Part shown: positions 16,944 through 27,020 of the stretch, one piece after another | Numbering within the stretch: position 1 is the first letter of the stretch | How the letters are laid out: the number at the start of each line of letters is the position of its first letter | Assembly: GCA_020629835.1 (NCBI GenBank) | Contig: JAHDCO010000042.1 | Span: 1 to 34,237, forward strand | Direction: 5' to 3' | Length of the DNA: 34,237 bases | From: Granulosicoccaceae bacterium | GTDB lineage: Bacteria > Pseudomonadota > Gammaproteobacteria > Granulosicoccales > Granulosicoccaceae | Position numbers and translations under genes: made by a program | The notes under the pieces: model-generated | Database searches by the model: none | What the model was told of the DNA's origin: nothing | Seen by the model: the letters and a program-made list of their open reading frames with translations, nothing else

Positions 16944-18701
16944 CTAGCGCATGCGCCCTGCAAACAAGGCGTGTAATACACGGTAACTGGCCTGGCCCAG
17001 GGTGCCGTTGAGATCCAGGCCCACACTGTTGTGATAGGTGTCGGATAAATCCAGGTCAATACCGATAGCGCCGAGATGTACGGGCGTTTGCTGTTCAATA
17101 TGATGCGCCACGTCGCGCAAGTGCTGATCCAGAAAGCCATCGGGGTTGTTGTGGTGTGTGGCAGCATCCATCGGTGCGCCGTCAGAAATAACCACCAGGA
17201 ATTTTTGTGCCTCGGACTGGTTGCGCAATCGACGATAGGCCCACAACAGCGCTTCACCATCAATGCCCTCCCGAAAATGCAAGGTTTCGAGCAGGCTTGC
17301 CATACCCAAACGGGCACGACGCCAGGCCGTGTGTTGATCCTTGTAAACAACATGCATGGCCTCGCCCAGGCGACCCGGTTCCTCAGGCATGCCGGCTTTA
17401 CGCCAGGACTCCATCGCTTTTCCACCGTTCCAATCACCGGTGGTAAAGCCTAAAACCTCGGTGGTCACCCCGGCTAGCTGAAGCGCTCGGCAAAAGGTAT
17501 CGATTAAGGTTGCAACCGCCACAAAGCGCTGGCGTTTCATCGATCCTGAGTTATCGATTAAAAACGTAACGGCAGACTGGGACTTTGGCTGCTGACGCCG
17601 CTGCACAAAGACTTGCTTGTAATCAGGGTTACTGACCAGCTGCGCCAGTCGGCGTGCGTCTACTAACCCGGCTTCCTGACCAAACAGCCAGCCGTCGTCT
17701 TGCGGCTGGGAGAAAAGATGTTGCAGCTCCCTGGCCAGGCGAGGAACGCTAACCGCCTGCGCTAACACGTGCCGGTCCAGGTCAGCTCGTAGCTCAGCCC
17801 GTTTGGCTTCTCGATACAGCGATTCACCGGTGACTTCTTTATCGAACTCGGTGGTGTACACGTGATACCCGCCAGCGGTATCCAGCAAGGATTCATCGAG
17901 GATGTCAGCTTCAGGCATTGAGCCTGCTGCCCCCTCGCCCACTTCGTCAACCCCATCGCCATCCCAGTCCGGCGGCAGGATAATGGAGTGTCGCTCCTTA
18001 ACCGACTCCACGTCAGTGTCATTGGATGCGTCATCGTCGATCATGGCCGACAGTTTGTTGGCCATAGACAAGGCCTGTTCCGCAAACGCACGCTGATCAA
18101 AGCGATCTTTCTTGAAGGCGTAAAGCTCGTGACCAATCACGGGCGACAAGTTCGCACGGGTAGCTTCCACGAGAGCTTCCGCCGTTTCATCTTCAATGGT
18201 ACTGACCAGTCGAGCCCTTACCATGTGCACCACGGTATAGAGCAGGATGCCCAAAGCGCTGTCCGCCATGCTGCCTCCATGCACGGTTTGGCACCACTGA
18301 ACGAATGCAGCATCCAGGTTTTTGCGAATGCCGCGCATCGATTCATCAGCTAAGGATTCACAACGCAGTTGTTCGAACAGATCGAAGAAGATCCGGGCAA
18401 TACCATCTTCGGGCGCTAGCGACTGGTGCAACGCACGGTCACTGTGGCGCAGGCGAAGGCCCAGAGAATCGGCGATACCTCGGCTTCCCTGCATGGACGA
18501 TTCAGCAAAGGACACCCCCAGATGCGGGCTGGCAAAACCTTGCGCTTTGTGGGCTACTCGCAAGCGGCTAGCACGGTATTCAGCATCCGGAACACCACTT
18601 AACGCTCTTAACGAGGCGGCACCATGACGTTCCAGCTGGCGCGTCCGAGTTAACTCGTTGGAGATACCCGTGGCCGACTCATTGGAACTGTTATTCACCA
18701 T
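16944..18701 (-). CDS. cobT: CobT-like VWA-domain protein (cobaltochelatase subunit family)
   Basis: In aerobic cobalamin synthesis CobT joins CobS to form the ATP-driven chaperone that helps CobN insert cobalt. The 585-aa protein has an N-terminal alpha-helical CobT domain (residues 10-220), an acidic linker (220-280, many D/E) and a C-terminal von Willebrand A domain. The metal-binding MIDAS is intact: DNSGS at 383-387, TTGDWNGG near 421 and ISDGAP near 507. It overlaps cobS by 11 bp. No cobN or other cob gene is visible, so a role outside B12 is possible; the name gives the family only. Confidence 0.88.
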   Translation of the reverse strand: MVNNSSNESATGISNELTRTRQLERHGAASLRALSGVPDAEYRASRLRVAHKAQGFASPHLGVSFAESSMQGSRGIADSLGLRLRHSDRALHQSLAPEDGIARIFFDLFEQLRCESLADESMRGIRKNLDAAFVQWCQTVHGGSMADSALGILLYTVVHMVRARLVSTIEDETAEALVEATRANLSPVIGHELYAFKKDRFDQRAFAEQALSMANKLSAMIDDDASNDTDVESVKERHSIILPPDWDGDGVDEVGEGAAGSMPEADILDESLLDTAGGYHVYTTEFDKEVTGESLYREAKRAELRADLDRHVLAQAVSVPRLARELQHLFSQPQDDGWLFGQEAGLVDARRLAQLVSNPDYKQVFVQRRQQPKSQSAVTFLIDNSGSMKRQRFVAVATLIDTFCRALQLAGVTTEVLGFTTGDWNGGKAMESWRKAGMPEEPGRLGEAMHVVYKDQHTAWRRARLGMASLLETLHFREGIDGEALLWAYRRLRNQSEAQKFLVVISDGAPMDAATHHNNPDGFLDQHLRDVAHHIEQQTPVHLGAIGIDLDLSDTYHNSVGLDLNGTLGQASYRVLHALFAGRMR

Positions 18702-19671
18702 GGTGGGCGATGGAACTGCTTAATTCTTCGCCTAACGCACGCTGGTAGTACTCCGCCACAATGCTGTGTTCGGCATCGTCACATTTGTTCAGGTAACTCA
18801 GCTCAAACGCTTTGGTGACATCGTCAAAGATGGCGATGTTCTCTGCCCAGGTAATGACCGTTCTGGGTGACATCACCGTGGATACATCGCCAGCAATAAA
18901 ACCATCGCGGGTTAACGCGGCCAAGGCCACCATCGAATTGACCAATGCCTGGCCGTCGGCACGCTCTTGCATGGCAGGTACACGTGCATTCACGATAGAG
19001 GCTTCAGCTTCGGGTGCCAGATAGTTCAGCTTGGAGACGATGTTCCAGCGATCGATCTGTGCCTGATTGAGTACCTGGGTGCCGTGGTACAGCCCGTTCA
19101 AGTTACCCAAGCCGATGGTGTTAGCCGTGGCAAACAGTCGAAACGAGGCGTGTGGATTGATCACTCGGTTTTGATCCAGCAGCGTGAACTTTCCATCGCG
19201 CTCCAATATACGCTGGATAACGAACATCACATCGGGTCGCCCCGCATCGAACTCGTCAAAGATCAATGCAACAGGACGTTGCAGCGCCCACGGCAGGATG
19301 CCTTCCTGAAATTCTGTGACTTGCTGGCCGTCCTTCATGACGATGGCGTCACGGCCTACCAGATCCAAACGAGAGATGTGGCCATCCAGGTTGACGCGTA
19401 CGCAAGGCCAGTTAAGTCTCGCCGCGACTTGCTCGATGTGCGTAGATTTACCCGTGCCATGGTAGCCCTGGACCAGCACTCGCCGGTTTTGACTAAAGCC
19501 TGCCAAAATTGCCAGGGTGACGTCACGGTCGAAGCGGTATGCCTCATCGATCGCAGGCACATGTTCCGTACGTTCGCTGAACGCAGGTACTCTTAAGTCA
19601 CTGTCGATGCCTAAGGCTTGACGAACGGAAACGGTGGTATCGGGCAAGCCGTGGTCTGTATTCATGTCCAT
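18691..19671 (-). CDS. cobS: CobS-like AAA+ ATPase (cobaltochelatase subunit family)
   Basis: A MoxR-type AAA+ ATPase of 326 aa, partner of CobT. It opens with [15 protein letters not shown], typical of CobS. It carries Walker [10 protein letters not shown] (residues 69-77), Walker B LIFDEFD (136-142) and the sensor-1 segment FATANTIG. In cobaltochelatase the CobS hexamer stacks on CobT and uses ATP to drive CobN. I place the start at the ATG at 19671, which fits CobS length; the frame runs open to a TTG at 19707. The adjacent upstream gene on the same strand is the phyH-type dioxygenase, 78 bp away. CobN is missing from the neighbourhood. Confidence 0.9.
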   Translation of the reverse strand: MDMNTDHGLPDTTVSVRQALGIDSDLRVPAFSERTEHVPAIDEAYRFDRDVTLAILAGFSQNRRVLVQGYHGTGKSTHIEQVAARLNWPCVRVNLDGHISRLDLVGRDAIVMKDGQQVTEFQEGILPWALQRPVALIFDEFDAGRPDVMFVIQRILERDGKFTLLDQNRVINPHASFRLFATANTIGLGNLNGLYHGTQVLNQAQIDRWNIVSKLNYLAPEAEASIVNARVPAMQERADGQALVNSMVALAALTRDGFIAGDVSTVMSPRTVITWAENIAIFDDVTKAFELSYLNKCDDAEHSIVAEYYQRALGEELSSSIAHHGE

Positions 19672-19749
19672 CAATCTATCATTCCAACTTCGTCCATCGG
19701 CTACCAACAGACCAGCCTGTTTGGCGCCAAGCCAACGGCTGCGCCCGAC

Positions 19750-20502
19750 TCAGCTGACCGGGATATCGTCAAAAACCGAGGAACGCGTCTCGGGAATGGG
19801 CTGGTTACTTCCCGCGCGGTAGGTATAAACCAATGTACGTTTCACGGTATTCGATTGGTTTTGTCCCGCCGCATGCAGTGTTTTGGAATGAAAGAACAGT
19901 ACGTCGCCTCGCTCAAGCTCTACCGGCGTGGCAGTAGCAAGCAGCGCTTCATTTTCTGGAATGTCGGTGCGCAAAAATAACGACGCATCAAAACGGCCGG
20001 GGTCGAGCTCCCACTTGTGTGACCCGGGCATGACCAGTAAACAGCCGTTGTCGACGTTTTCAGGCCCCAGAGCCAACCAAACACTGACAAGCTCCGGCCG
20101 ATCAAAACGCCAGTAGCGAATGTCCTGATGCCAGCTCGTGACGCTGGAGTACCCGGGGTGCTTCGTCATCACGCAATTATGGTGATTCTGGGACAGCAAG
20201 ATTTCCTGTGCGTCCATTAGCGCTTGCAGCGTTTCAACAATTTTGGGGTGACGGCCGATTGCCTGAAACTGCTCGTCCCGGCTGTAAGCATGCAAAAGCC
20301 GCCGAGGGGTATTTCCGCCAGGCGCCACTCGGGATTCGGGCGCACCCGGGTAATGCACATCCGCTTCAAACTCCACTGGAGCCAATGCCGGTTTCAGTGA
20401 TCGATCAATAAGCTCAACCAGACGACCCGCAGCCCTCTCGTCAATTAACCCACGCCGGATCAGATACCCGTTATCCGCGAACGACTGAATTTCCTCTTCC
20501 AT
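19750..20502 (-). CDS. Phytanoyl-CoA dioxygenase (PhyH)-family protein
   Basis: A non-haem iron, 2-oxoglutarate-dependent dioxygenase of 250 aa. The iron-binding facial triad is visible as His and Asp in SWHQDIRYW and a distal His in KTLHAAGQN, with the 2-oxoglutarate-binding Arg probably in TYRAG. LLVMPGSHKWE is the usual PhyH block between them. The substrate is unknown; members hydroxylate lipids, ectoine, antibiotics and others. I chose the ATG at 20502 because GGGAG lies about 9 nt upstream; longer starts reach 20664 and would overlap uvrA. It is the first gene of the leftward operon and is divergent from uvrA. Confidence 0.85.
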   Translation of the reverse strand: MEEEIQSFADNGYLIRRGLIDERAAGRLVELIDRSLKPALAPVEFEADVHYPGAPESRVAPGGNTPRRLLHAYSRDEQFQAIGRHPKIVETLQALMDAQEILLSQNHHNCVMTKHPGYSSVTSWHQDIRYWRFDRPELVSVWLALGPENVDNGCLLVMPGSHKWELDPGRFDASLFLRTDIPENEALLATATPVELERGDVLFFHSKTLHAAGQNQSNTVKRTLVYTYRAGSNQPIPETRSSVFDDIPVS

Positions 20503-20546
20503 TGCCCACTCCCAATCTAAATACCGTGATGGATACGGCCGAGCCA

Positions 20547-20576
20547 TTGCTTGGCTCAACTTTATACGGATATAAC
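20547..20576 (+). promoter_or_regulatory. Weak candidate promoter upstream of uvrA
   Basis: TTGCTT at 20547-20552 and TATAAC at 20571-20576 with 18-bp spacing give a moderate sigma70 match, about 75 bp before uvrA. No LexA box (CTGT-N8-ACAG) is seen in this region, so classic SOS control is not evident. Confidence 0.35.
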
Positions 20577-20650
20577 ACCGTTGGGTGCGCTCTTTTCCTG
20601 AAGCAGAATGCCTATGAACTTCCAGCAAGTGAACCGCGTAACATGACGGT

Positions 20651-23600
20651 ATGAGTAAACACATCGTGGTGAAGAACGCTCACCAAAACAACCTCAAACA
20701 CCTTAACCTGAAATTACCGCTTGGCGAGTTGATTGTGGTAACCGGTGTCAGTGGGTCCGGAAAATCAACGCTAGCGTTTGACACTATCTATGCCGAAGGC
20801 CAACGCCGCTATGTGGAAACCTTTTCACCCTACGCTCGGCAGTTTCTTGATCGCATGGATAAGCCAAGTGTGGACAGTATTGAAGGCATTCCACCGGCGA
20901 TCGCGATTGACCAAACCAACCCGGTAAGAACGTCACGCTCAACGGTCGGCACCATGACCGAGCTGAACGACCACATCAAGTTATTGTTTGCCAGAACCTC
21001 GGCTCTGTACTGTGGCGGCTGCGGTGCGCCGGTAAAACGAGATTCTGCGCAAAACATCTGTCAACGCTGGATGAGTGATGAGGGCGCGCGCGCGATGGTC
21101 ACATTTGAAGTGCCCATACCCGATAACTTTTCCCAGGAAGAAATCACCGACTGGCTTGGCCGCCAAGGGTATACAAGAACGCATCAATCGACAGACTCAA
21201 CGATCGAAGTCATTCAGGATCGCGTGACCACCAACAGCGAGAACCTGGGCCGGTTTACTGAAGCTGTAGAAACCGCGCTGCGTTTTGGTCGGGGCAAGGT
21301 AAAGATTTACCCGCTGAACACAGACAAAAGTGTTGGATCACCCCACGCATATTCTGTCGCGTTGCGATGCGAGTCGTGCGACAGGCGCTATCGTGAACCG
21401 ACCCCTAGCAGTTTTTCTTTCAACTCACCCATCGGGGCCTGCGACGACTGTAAAGGCTTTGGTCGCGTAATGGGAATCGATCACCGCCTGGTTATTCCAG
21501 ACCACAGCAAAACCCTGGCAGAAGGAGCGGTAAAACCCTTTCAGACTGAGTCAAATAAAATTTGCCAAAGCGACCTGGTGCGCGAAGCCAAAGCACAGGG
21601 CATTCCGTTGGACGTGCCATGGGAATCCATGTCTGCGGATGACCAGGCCTGGGTTGTTCACGGGGATGGAGGTAAGCGACGCGGTGGTAAACGCAGTAAA
21701 CATCACTGGTACGGCATCGATGGTTTTTTCAATTACCTCGAAAGAAAAGCTTACAAGATGCACGTGCGCGTGTTCTTGTCCAAGTACCGCAGTTACGAGC
21801 CATGCACGACGTGCAACGGTGCCCGTCTGAAGGCCGATTCCCTGAACTGGCGTGTGGGCTCTTTTAAACAAGCCAGTGACGTACTTGACCCGGCGGATCG
21901 CTATTACCCTGCCAACACACCAATCAAAACCGCCGTGAGAGAGGCGTTACCTGGCTTAACCATCGTAGACATGATGCGCCTGCCGTTGAGCACACTGCAA
22001 ACGTTTATTGCAGATGTCGTCAGTACCGATGCGGACGAAGCAACCGCATTGGTTTTGTCAGAGATGCGATCACGCCTTCAATATCTAAACGATGTAGGGC
22101 TGGGCTACTTAACACTGGATAGGCAGTCTCGAACCTTATCGGGTGGCGAGGTACAACGAATCAATTTAACCACCGCCTTAGGCACGTCACTGGTCAATAC
22201 ACTGTTTGTTCTGGATGAACCCAGTATTGGGTTGCATCCTCAGGACATGGACAGAATTGTGCGCGTGCTGCAGCGTTTGCGTGACGCTGGCAACACCTTG
22301 ATTGTTGTTGAGCACGACCCTCAGGTGATGTTCGCAGCCGATCGGATTATTGATATGGGCCCAGGGCCGGGCAAGCTGGGTGGATCCATTACTTTCAACG
22401 GTAAACCACCGTCATTGCTGAGCAGCACAAAATCCTTAACAGCAAAATATTTGGCTGGGCAAACATCACCAACGCCAGAGAAAAACAAACGAGCGAAAAG
22501 CCCAGGCAAGCTACACCTGAAAAAAGCAACGGGCCATAATTTAAAAAATATCACGGTCAGTTTCCCGCTGAATCGCTTGGTGGTTGTAACCGGCCCCAGT
22601 GGTTCAGGTAAGTCGACACTGATACATGACACCTTATATCTATCACTGCTCAGCGCTTTCGGCACACCCAAAGATTTACCCGAACCACATGGTGCATTAA
22701 CAGGCGTAGAGCACATCGATCAAGTCGTCATGGTTGACCAATCACCGATCGGCAAATCGGCGCGTTCCAATCCCGTCAGCTATACCGGCGCATTTGAAGC
22801 CATTAGAAAAGTGTTTGCGAATAATCCGGAAGCGAAAGAACGTGGCTATAAAGCGAGCTCTTTTAGCTTCAATAGCGGTATGCGATGCCCGGTGTGTTCG
22901 GGTAATGGGTTCGAACACGTAGAGATGCAGTTTTTAAGTGATGTGTACTTACGCTGTGGCGAATGTCAGGGCAAACGGTACCGCCCTGAACTCCTGGAAA
23001 TAAAAGTATTTTCTGACACCCGCTCCGAAGGGTTGTCCATTGCAGACGTACTGGATATGACAGTGGATGATGCCCTAGCGTTTTTTCATGATGACGATAA
23101 AGTCACGCTAGGTCTTAAGCCCTTAAAGGATGTCGGTTTAGGTTATGTACAACTCGGGCAACCCGTACCCACCTTAAGTGGCGGTGAGGCACAGCGTTTA
23201 AAGTTGGCTGCACACCTGGTGCAAGCCGAGGCCGCTTTGCGCAAGCGCAATGCGGTTCAAACTCACACCCTATTTTTGTTTGATGAGCCAACCACCGGGT
23301 TACATTTTGACGATATCGCAAAATTATTAGGAGCCTTTGAACAGCTAATCGATAAAGGTCACTCGTTAATCGTTATTGAGCACAATTTAGATGTCATAAA
23401 ACACGCGGATTGGTTAATCGACCTGGGGCCTGCAGGCGGGTTAGCCGGTGGCGAAGTTTGCTTCACCGGTACACCAAAAGCCATCTGCAACCACGAGACA
23501 TCAGTGACCGGAAAAGCACTGTTGGCTTACGAGGCCTCGACTACAGATCTGCGCGTAGCATCGGGCTTTTCAACTCAGGACAATCAGATTGCTGAAGACG

Positions 23601-26239
23601 CGTTTATACAAAACCAGGCCCTAACTCAGGATATTCGCGTTCAACACGCACGTGAACATAACCTTAAAAACGTGGAGGTCTCCATTCCCCGCGATAAGCT
23701 GACGGTCATCACCGGCATGAGCGGTAGTGGCAAAAGCACCCTGGCGTTTGACATCGTTTTCAATGAAGGCCAACGTCGATACCTGGAATCACTAAACGCT
23801 TACGCGCGCCAATTTGTCCAGCCGGCCGCTCGTCCGGATGTAGACGCCATTACCGGCATCCCACCAACCGTTGCCATTGAACAACGCACCAGTCGTGGTG
23901 GCCAGAAAAGTACGGTAGCTACCATGACCGAAATCTACCATTTTCTACGGCTTATGTTTGTAAAACTGGGTGAGCCTTATTGCCCGGATTGCGGTGTAGC
24001 CATTTCCGCACAGTCGGTGGACGCTATCACCGCACAGGTGATGAAAAAACACAAAAATACCGACGTGGCTGTTTTCGCTCCGTTGATTGTTGATCGAAAA
24101 GGCTATTACACCGATTTGGCAAAGTGGGCACTGAAAAAAGGCTTTTCTCACTTACGTGTAGATGGTGAGCTCACGCCCACTGATGACTGGCCACGTTTAG
24201 ATCGCTTTAAAGAGCACACCATTGATCTACCGGTGGGAGTCGAAAACGTTTCTGCCAAGAACGAACCGGCCGTTCTGGCCTTGATTCAACTGGGTTTGGA
24301 TTATGGCAGCGGGGTGGTGAAAATTGATAAACACCAGCCCAACGCCAAAACCCGAAAATCGCCCGGCTCTGAAACTTTGTTTTCAACGCAACGTGCTTGC
24401 CCCAGTTGCCAGACCAGTTTTCCCGAACTAGACCCCCGTATGTTTTCCTACAACAGTAAACATGGGTGGTGCCCAGCCTGCTACGGCACGGGTATCGATA
24501 TGCCTGAGATGAAAGAAGAGGAGTTACAGGAAGGTGCAGACATCACCGTAGCAAGTTCTGAGGATGATAGCGAACCGAGCCAATGTGATTGGTGTCAGGG
24601 CCAACGGCTCAAACCTGAATCGTTAAATGTCTACTTCAAAGACTACAACATCGCTGAGTTAACCGAATTATCAATCAAAGACGCTGCAGTCTTGTTTGCC
24701 AAGCTGAAATTAACCGAACGCGAAGCAGCCATAGCCCGAGATAGTATGCAGGAGCTAATATCTCGCTTGAAGTTTTTGGATGAAGTAGGTTTATCCTACC
24801 TACAGCTCAACCGCGCCGCGCCCACCCTCAGCGGAGGCGAAGCCCAGCGTATTCGCCTCGCCGCACAGTTGGGTTCGAACCTACGGGGCGTGTGCTACAT
24901 ACTTGATGAGCCAACCATTGGCCTGCACCCGCGTGATAACCGAATGCTGCTGGATACGCTCGGTAAATTGCGTAAAAAGGGAAACACCATTGTTGTGGTT
25001 GAGCATGATGAGGAAACCATCAACAGTGCCGAACACGTTATCGACATCGGACCGGGCGCCGGTGTACGAGGTGGCGAAGTAGTGGCCACCGGTACGGTCG
25101 CTAAAGTGAAAAATAACAAAGCATCGATCACCGGCCGGATGCTGGCGAATCCCCTTAAACACCCGCTATACAAGCCACGCACGAAAGCAGAAAACGCCAT
25201 CACCATTCAGGGTGCGCATTGTCATAACTTAAAAAACGTCAACGCCACCATTCCACTTGGGCAATTGGTTGGCGTTAGCGGCGTTTCGGGATCAGGAAAA
25301 AGTACCTTGGTGCGTGATGTGTTGCACGATAACCTGCGCGTTATCAACGGTAAAAAGCGTAATCGCAGCTTAGGCGCTGTCAGTGGTTGTCAGGCTATCG
25401 AAGGTTGGGAAACCATCGATCGCGTATTAGAAGTTGACCAAACCCCCATTGGCAAAACCAGCCGTTCCTGCCCTGCTACGTATATCGGGTTTTGGGACAA
25501 CATCCGCCGCTTGTTCGCCGACACCACAGAAGCTCGAATACGAGGCTACACCGCCAGTCGCTTCTCTTTCAATATGAAAGGTGGGCGTTGCGACGAATGC
25601 GATGGCCGCGGTATGCAGCGCATTGAGATGAGTTTTCTACCTGACGTGAAAATCCCGTGTGAGGTATGCAATGGGGAGCGCTTTAACCAAGAAACGCTAT
25701 CAGTGCGTTATCGAGGTAAGAGTATTGGTGATGTTTTAAAGATGAATGTTGACGAAGGTGTGGAATTTTTTGAAGCACACAACTCCATTCACCATGCGTT
25801 GAAGTTACTGCAAGATGTTGGCTTAGGCTACCTAACACTAGGCCAGCAAAGCCCCACTTTAAGTGGCGGTGAAGCGCAACGCATCAAGCTTGTCAGTGAA
25901 CTGGCCAAGGCCAAGCCTGTACTCAAGGACTCCTCTGGCAAGGCGGTTGTTTCTGTGCACACGCTGTACATACTCGACGAGCCCACCGTGGGTTTGCACA
26001 TGGCGGATGTTGAAAAACTCATCCATGTATTGCATCGATTGGTGGAATCCGGCAATTCAGTGGTTGTCATTGAACACAACCTGGATCTCTTGGCCGAAGC
26101 CGATTACCTGCTGGATATGGGTCCTGAAGGTGGTAGCGGTGGCGGTAAGGTCATTGCCAAAGGCCGCCCTGCACAGGTTGCTAAATCTAAAACGTCTCGC
26201 ACCGCACCGTTTATTAAAGAGCTGCTGGAGCGGCCGTAG
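20651..26239 (+). CDS. uvrA: Tandem-duplicated UvrA excinuclease ATPase (double length)
   Basis: UvrA detects bulky DNA lesions and loads UvrB in nucleotide excision repair. This 1862-aa protein is two UvrA units in one chain (normal length about 940). Four Walker A motifs have their Lys at residues 38, 654, 1028 and 1550. Four ABC signatures start near 496, 842, 1393 and 1737 (LSGGEVQR, then three LSGGEAQR). Each half keeps CxxC-type zinc modules (for instance CESC/CDDC and CPSC/CPAC; CPVC/CGEC and CDEC/CEVC) and a reduced UvrB-binding-like insert. A fused form should fold as an internal dimer. Similar long UvrA proteins exist in some bacteria; a separate normal uvrA may exist elsewhere. There is no clear Shine-Dalgarno. 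Confidence 0.93.
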   Translation: MSKHIVVKNAHQNNLKHLNLKLPLGELIVVTGVSGSGKSTLAFDTIYAEGQRRYVETFSPYARQFLDRMDKPSVDSIEGIPPAIAIDQTNPVRTSRSTVGTMTELNDHIKLLFARTSALYCGGCGAPVKRDSAQNICQRWMSDEGARAMVTFEVPIPDNFSQEEITDWLGRQGYTRTHQSTDSTIEVIQDRVTTNSENLGRFTEAVETALRFGRGKVKIYPLNTDKSVGSPHAYSVALRCESCDRRYREPTPSSFSFNSPIGACDDCKGFGRVMGIDHRLVIPDHSKTLAEGAVKPFQTESNKICQSDLVREAKAQGIPLDVPWESMSADDQAWVVHGDGGKRRGGKRSKHHWYGIDGFFNYLERKAYKMHVRVFLSKYRSYEPCTTCNGARLKADSLNWRVGSFKQASDVLDPADRYYPANTPIKTAVREALPGLTIVDMMRLPLSTLQTFIADVVSTDADEATALVLSEMRSRLQYLNDVGLGYLTLDRQSRTLSGGEVQRINLTTALGTSLVNTLFVLDEPSIGLHPQDMDRIVRVLQRLRDAGNTLIVVEHDPQVMFAADRIIDMGPGPGKLGGSITFNGKPPSLLSSTKSLTAKYLAGQTSPTPEKNKRAKSPGKLHLKKATGHNLKNITVSFPLNRLVVVTGPSGSGKSTLIHDTLYLSLLSAFGTPKDLPEPHGALTGVEHIDQVVMVDQSPIGKSARSNPVSYTGAFEAIRKVFANNPEAKERGYKASSFSFNSGMRCPVCSGNGFEHVEMQFLSDVYLRCGECQGKRYRPELLEIKVFSDTRSEGLSIADVLDMTVDDALAFFHDDDKVTLGLKPLKDVGLGYVQLGQPVPTLSGGEAQRLKLAAHLVQAEAALRKRNAVQTHTLFLFDEPTTGLHFDDIAKLLGAFEQLIDKGHSLIVIEHNLDVIKHADWLIDLGPAGGLAGGEVCFTGTPKAICNHETSVTGKALLAYEASTTDLRVASGFSTQDNQIAEDAFIQNQALTQDIRVQHAREHNLKNVEVSIPRDKLTVITGMSGSGKSTLAFDIVFNEGQRRYLESLNAYARQFVQPAARPDVDAITGIPPTVAIEQRTSRGGQKSTVATMTEIYHFLRLMFVKLGEPYCPDCGVAISAQSVDAITAQVMKKHKNTDVAVFAPLIVDRKGYYTDLAKWALKKGFSHLRVDGELTPTDDWPRLDRFKEHTIDLPVGVENVSAKNEPAVLALIQLGLDYGSGVVKIDKHQPNAKTRKSPGSETLFSTQRACPSCQTSFPELDPRMFSYNSKHGWCPACYGTGIDMPEMKEEELQEGADITVASSEDDSEPSQCDWCQGQRLKPESLNVYFKDYNIAELTELSIKDAAVLFAKLKLTEREAAIARDSMQELISRLKFLDEVGLSYLQLNRAAPTLSGGEAQRIRLAAQLGSNLRGVCYILDEPTIGLHPRDNRMLLDTLGKLRKKGNTIVVVEHDEETINSAEHVIDIGPGAGVRGGEVVATGTVAKVKNNKASITGRMLANPLKHPLYKPRTKAENAITIQGAHCHNLKNVNATIPLGQLVGVSGVSGSGKSTLVRDVLHDNLRVINGKKRNRSLGAVSGCQAIEGWETIDRVLEVDQTPIGKTSRSCPATYIGFWDNIRRLFADTTEARIRGYTASRFSFNMKGGRCDECDGRGMQRIEMSFLPDVKIPCEVCNGERFNQETLSVRYRGKSIGDVLKMNVDEGVEFFEAHNSIHHALKLLQDVGLGYLTLGQQSPTLSGGEAQRIKLVSELAKAKPVLKDSSGKAVVSVHTLYILDEPTVGLHMADVEKLIHVLHRLVESGNSVVVIEHNLDLLAEADYLLDMGPEGGSGGGKVIAKGRPAQVAKSKTSRTAPFIKELLERP

Positions 26240-26241
26240 CC

Positions 26242-26967
26242 GTGCGACTGGCTTACTTACAAACGCGCAAAAGCGACAGTGACCAACCCGGCGTTTTATT
26301 TTTGCCCGGATTTCACTCTACGATGCAAGGCAACAAAGCCCGGCATCTGGCTGCGTTTTGCGAATCGGCCGGCGTTCAGTTCACGCGCTTTGATTACTCA
26401 GGGCATGGATCATCCGCTGGACGATTTGAAGATGGCACGATCACGCAATGGCGAGACGATGCCTTGGAAATTCTAGACACCGTATGCAAGGGGCCACAGA
26501 TTCTTGTGGGATCAAGCATGGGGGCTTGGCTGGCAACCTTGGTGGCGTTAGAGCGCCCACAAAGCGTGGCGGCACTGTTAGGTATTGCTGCAGCTCCAGA
26601 CTTTACCGACGAACTATTGACTCCCGCATTAACAACCGTTCAGCGCAGACACCTGCAAGACGGTCTTACTCTGGAGTGGGGCAACCACTACGACCCTGCG
26701 GAGCCGCATAGAATCCGGCAAGCCCTACTGGATTCGGGCCACTTATGCCGTGTACTCGACCGCCCGTTGTCTATTGATTGCCCCGTGCGTCTGCTGCATG
26801 GGCAAGCCGATGATGACGTGCCATGGCAACTTTCCATGCGATTGCTGGAGGGAATAAGCAGCGCGGATGCCCAGCTTTTGCTGCTTAAAGGCGCTGACCA
26901 TCGCTTCTCCACCGCCCCGCAACTCGCGCTCATCGAGAAAACTCTGGCCGAACTCCTCGCCATCTAA
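26242..26967 (+). CDS. Alpha/beta hydrolase
   Basis: A soluble serine hydrolase of 241 aa. The nucleophile elbow is GSSMG (Ser92), the oxyanion strand is LFLPGFHSTMQG, the acid is one of the Asp residues in GQADDDVPW (190-192) and the catalytic His is in GADHRFS (His220). FDYSGHGSS is typical of the strand preceding the elbow and recalls small thioesterase/ABHD10-like proteins. The substrate is unknown. It begins with GTG 2 bp after the uvrA stop, so it is likely translated by the same ribosomes; a functional link with DNA repair is not obvious. Confidence 0.85.
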   Translation: MRLAYLQTRKSDSDQPGVLFLPGFHSTMQGNKARHLAAFCESAGVQFTRFDYSGHGSSAGRFEDGTITQWRDDALEILDTVCKGPQILVGSSMGAWLATLVALERPQSVAALLGIAAAPDFTDELLTPALTTVQRRHLQDGLTLEWGNHYDPAEPHRIRQALLDSGHLCRVLDRPLSIDCPVRLLHGQADDDVPWQLSMRLLEGISSADAQLLLLKGADHRFSTAPQLALIEKTLAELLAI

Positions 26968-27020
26968 GCAGTGGAACAAGTTTTGCGTAGTCCATCACAG
27001 TTTTGATGGAGAGACGCCTC

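Noticed and set aside
16320-17437. Reverse-strand alternative frames within leuS and cobT
   Set aside because: They overlap verified class I synthetase and VWA motifs in another frame of the same strand.
20520-20650. LexA/SOS box upstream of uvrA
   Set aside because: No CTGT-N8-ACAG match was seen.
20503-20664. Longer start for the PhyH-type gene
   Set aside because: It would overlap the uvrA start, and the ATG at 20502 has a strong Shine-Dalgarno.
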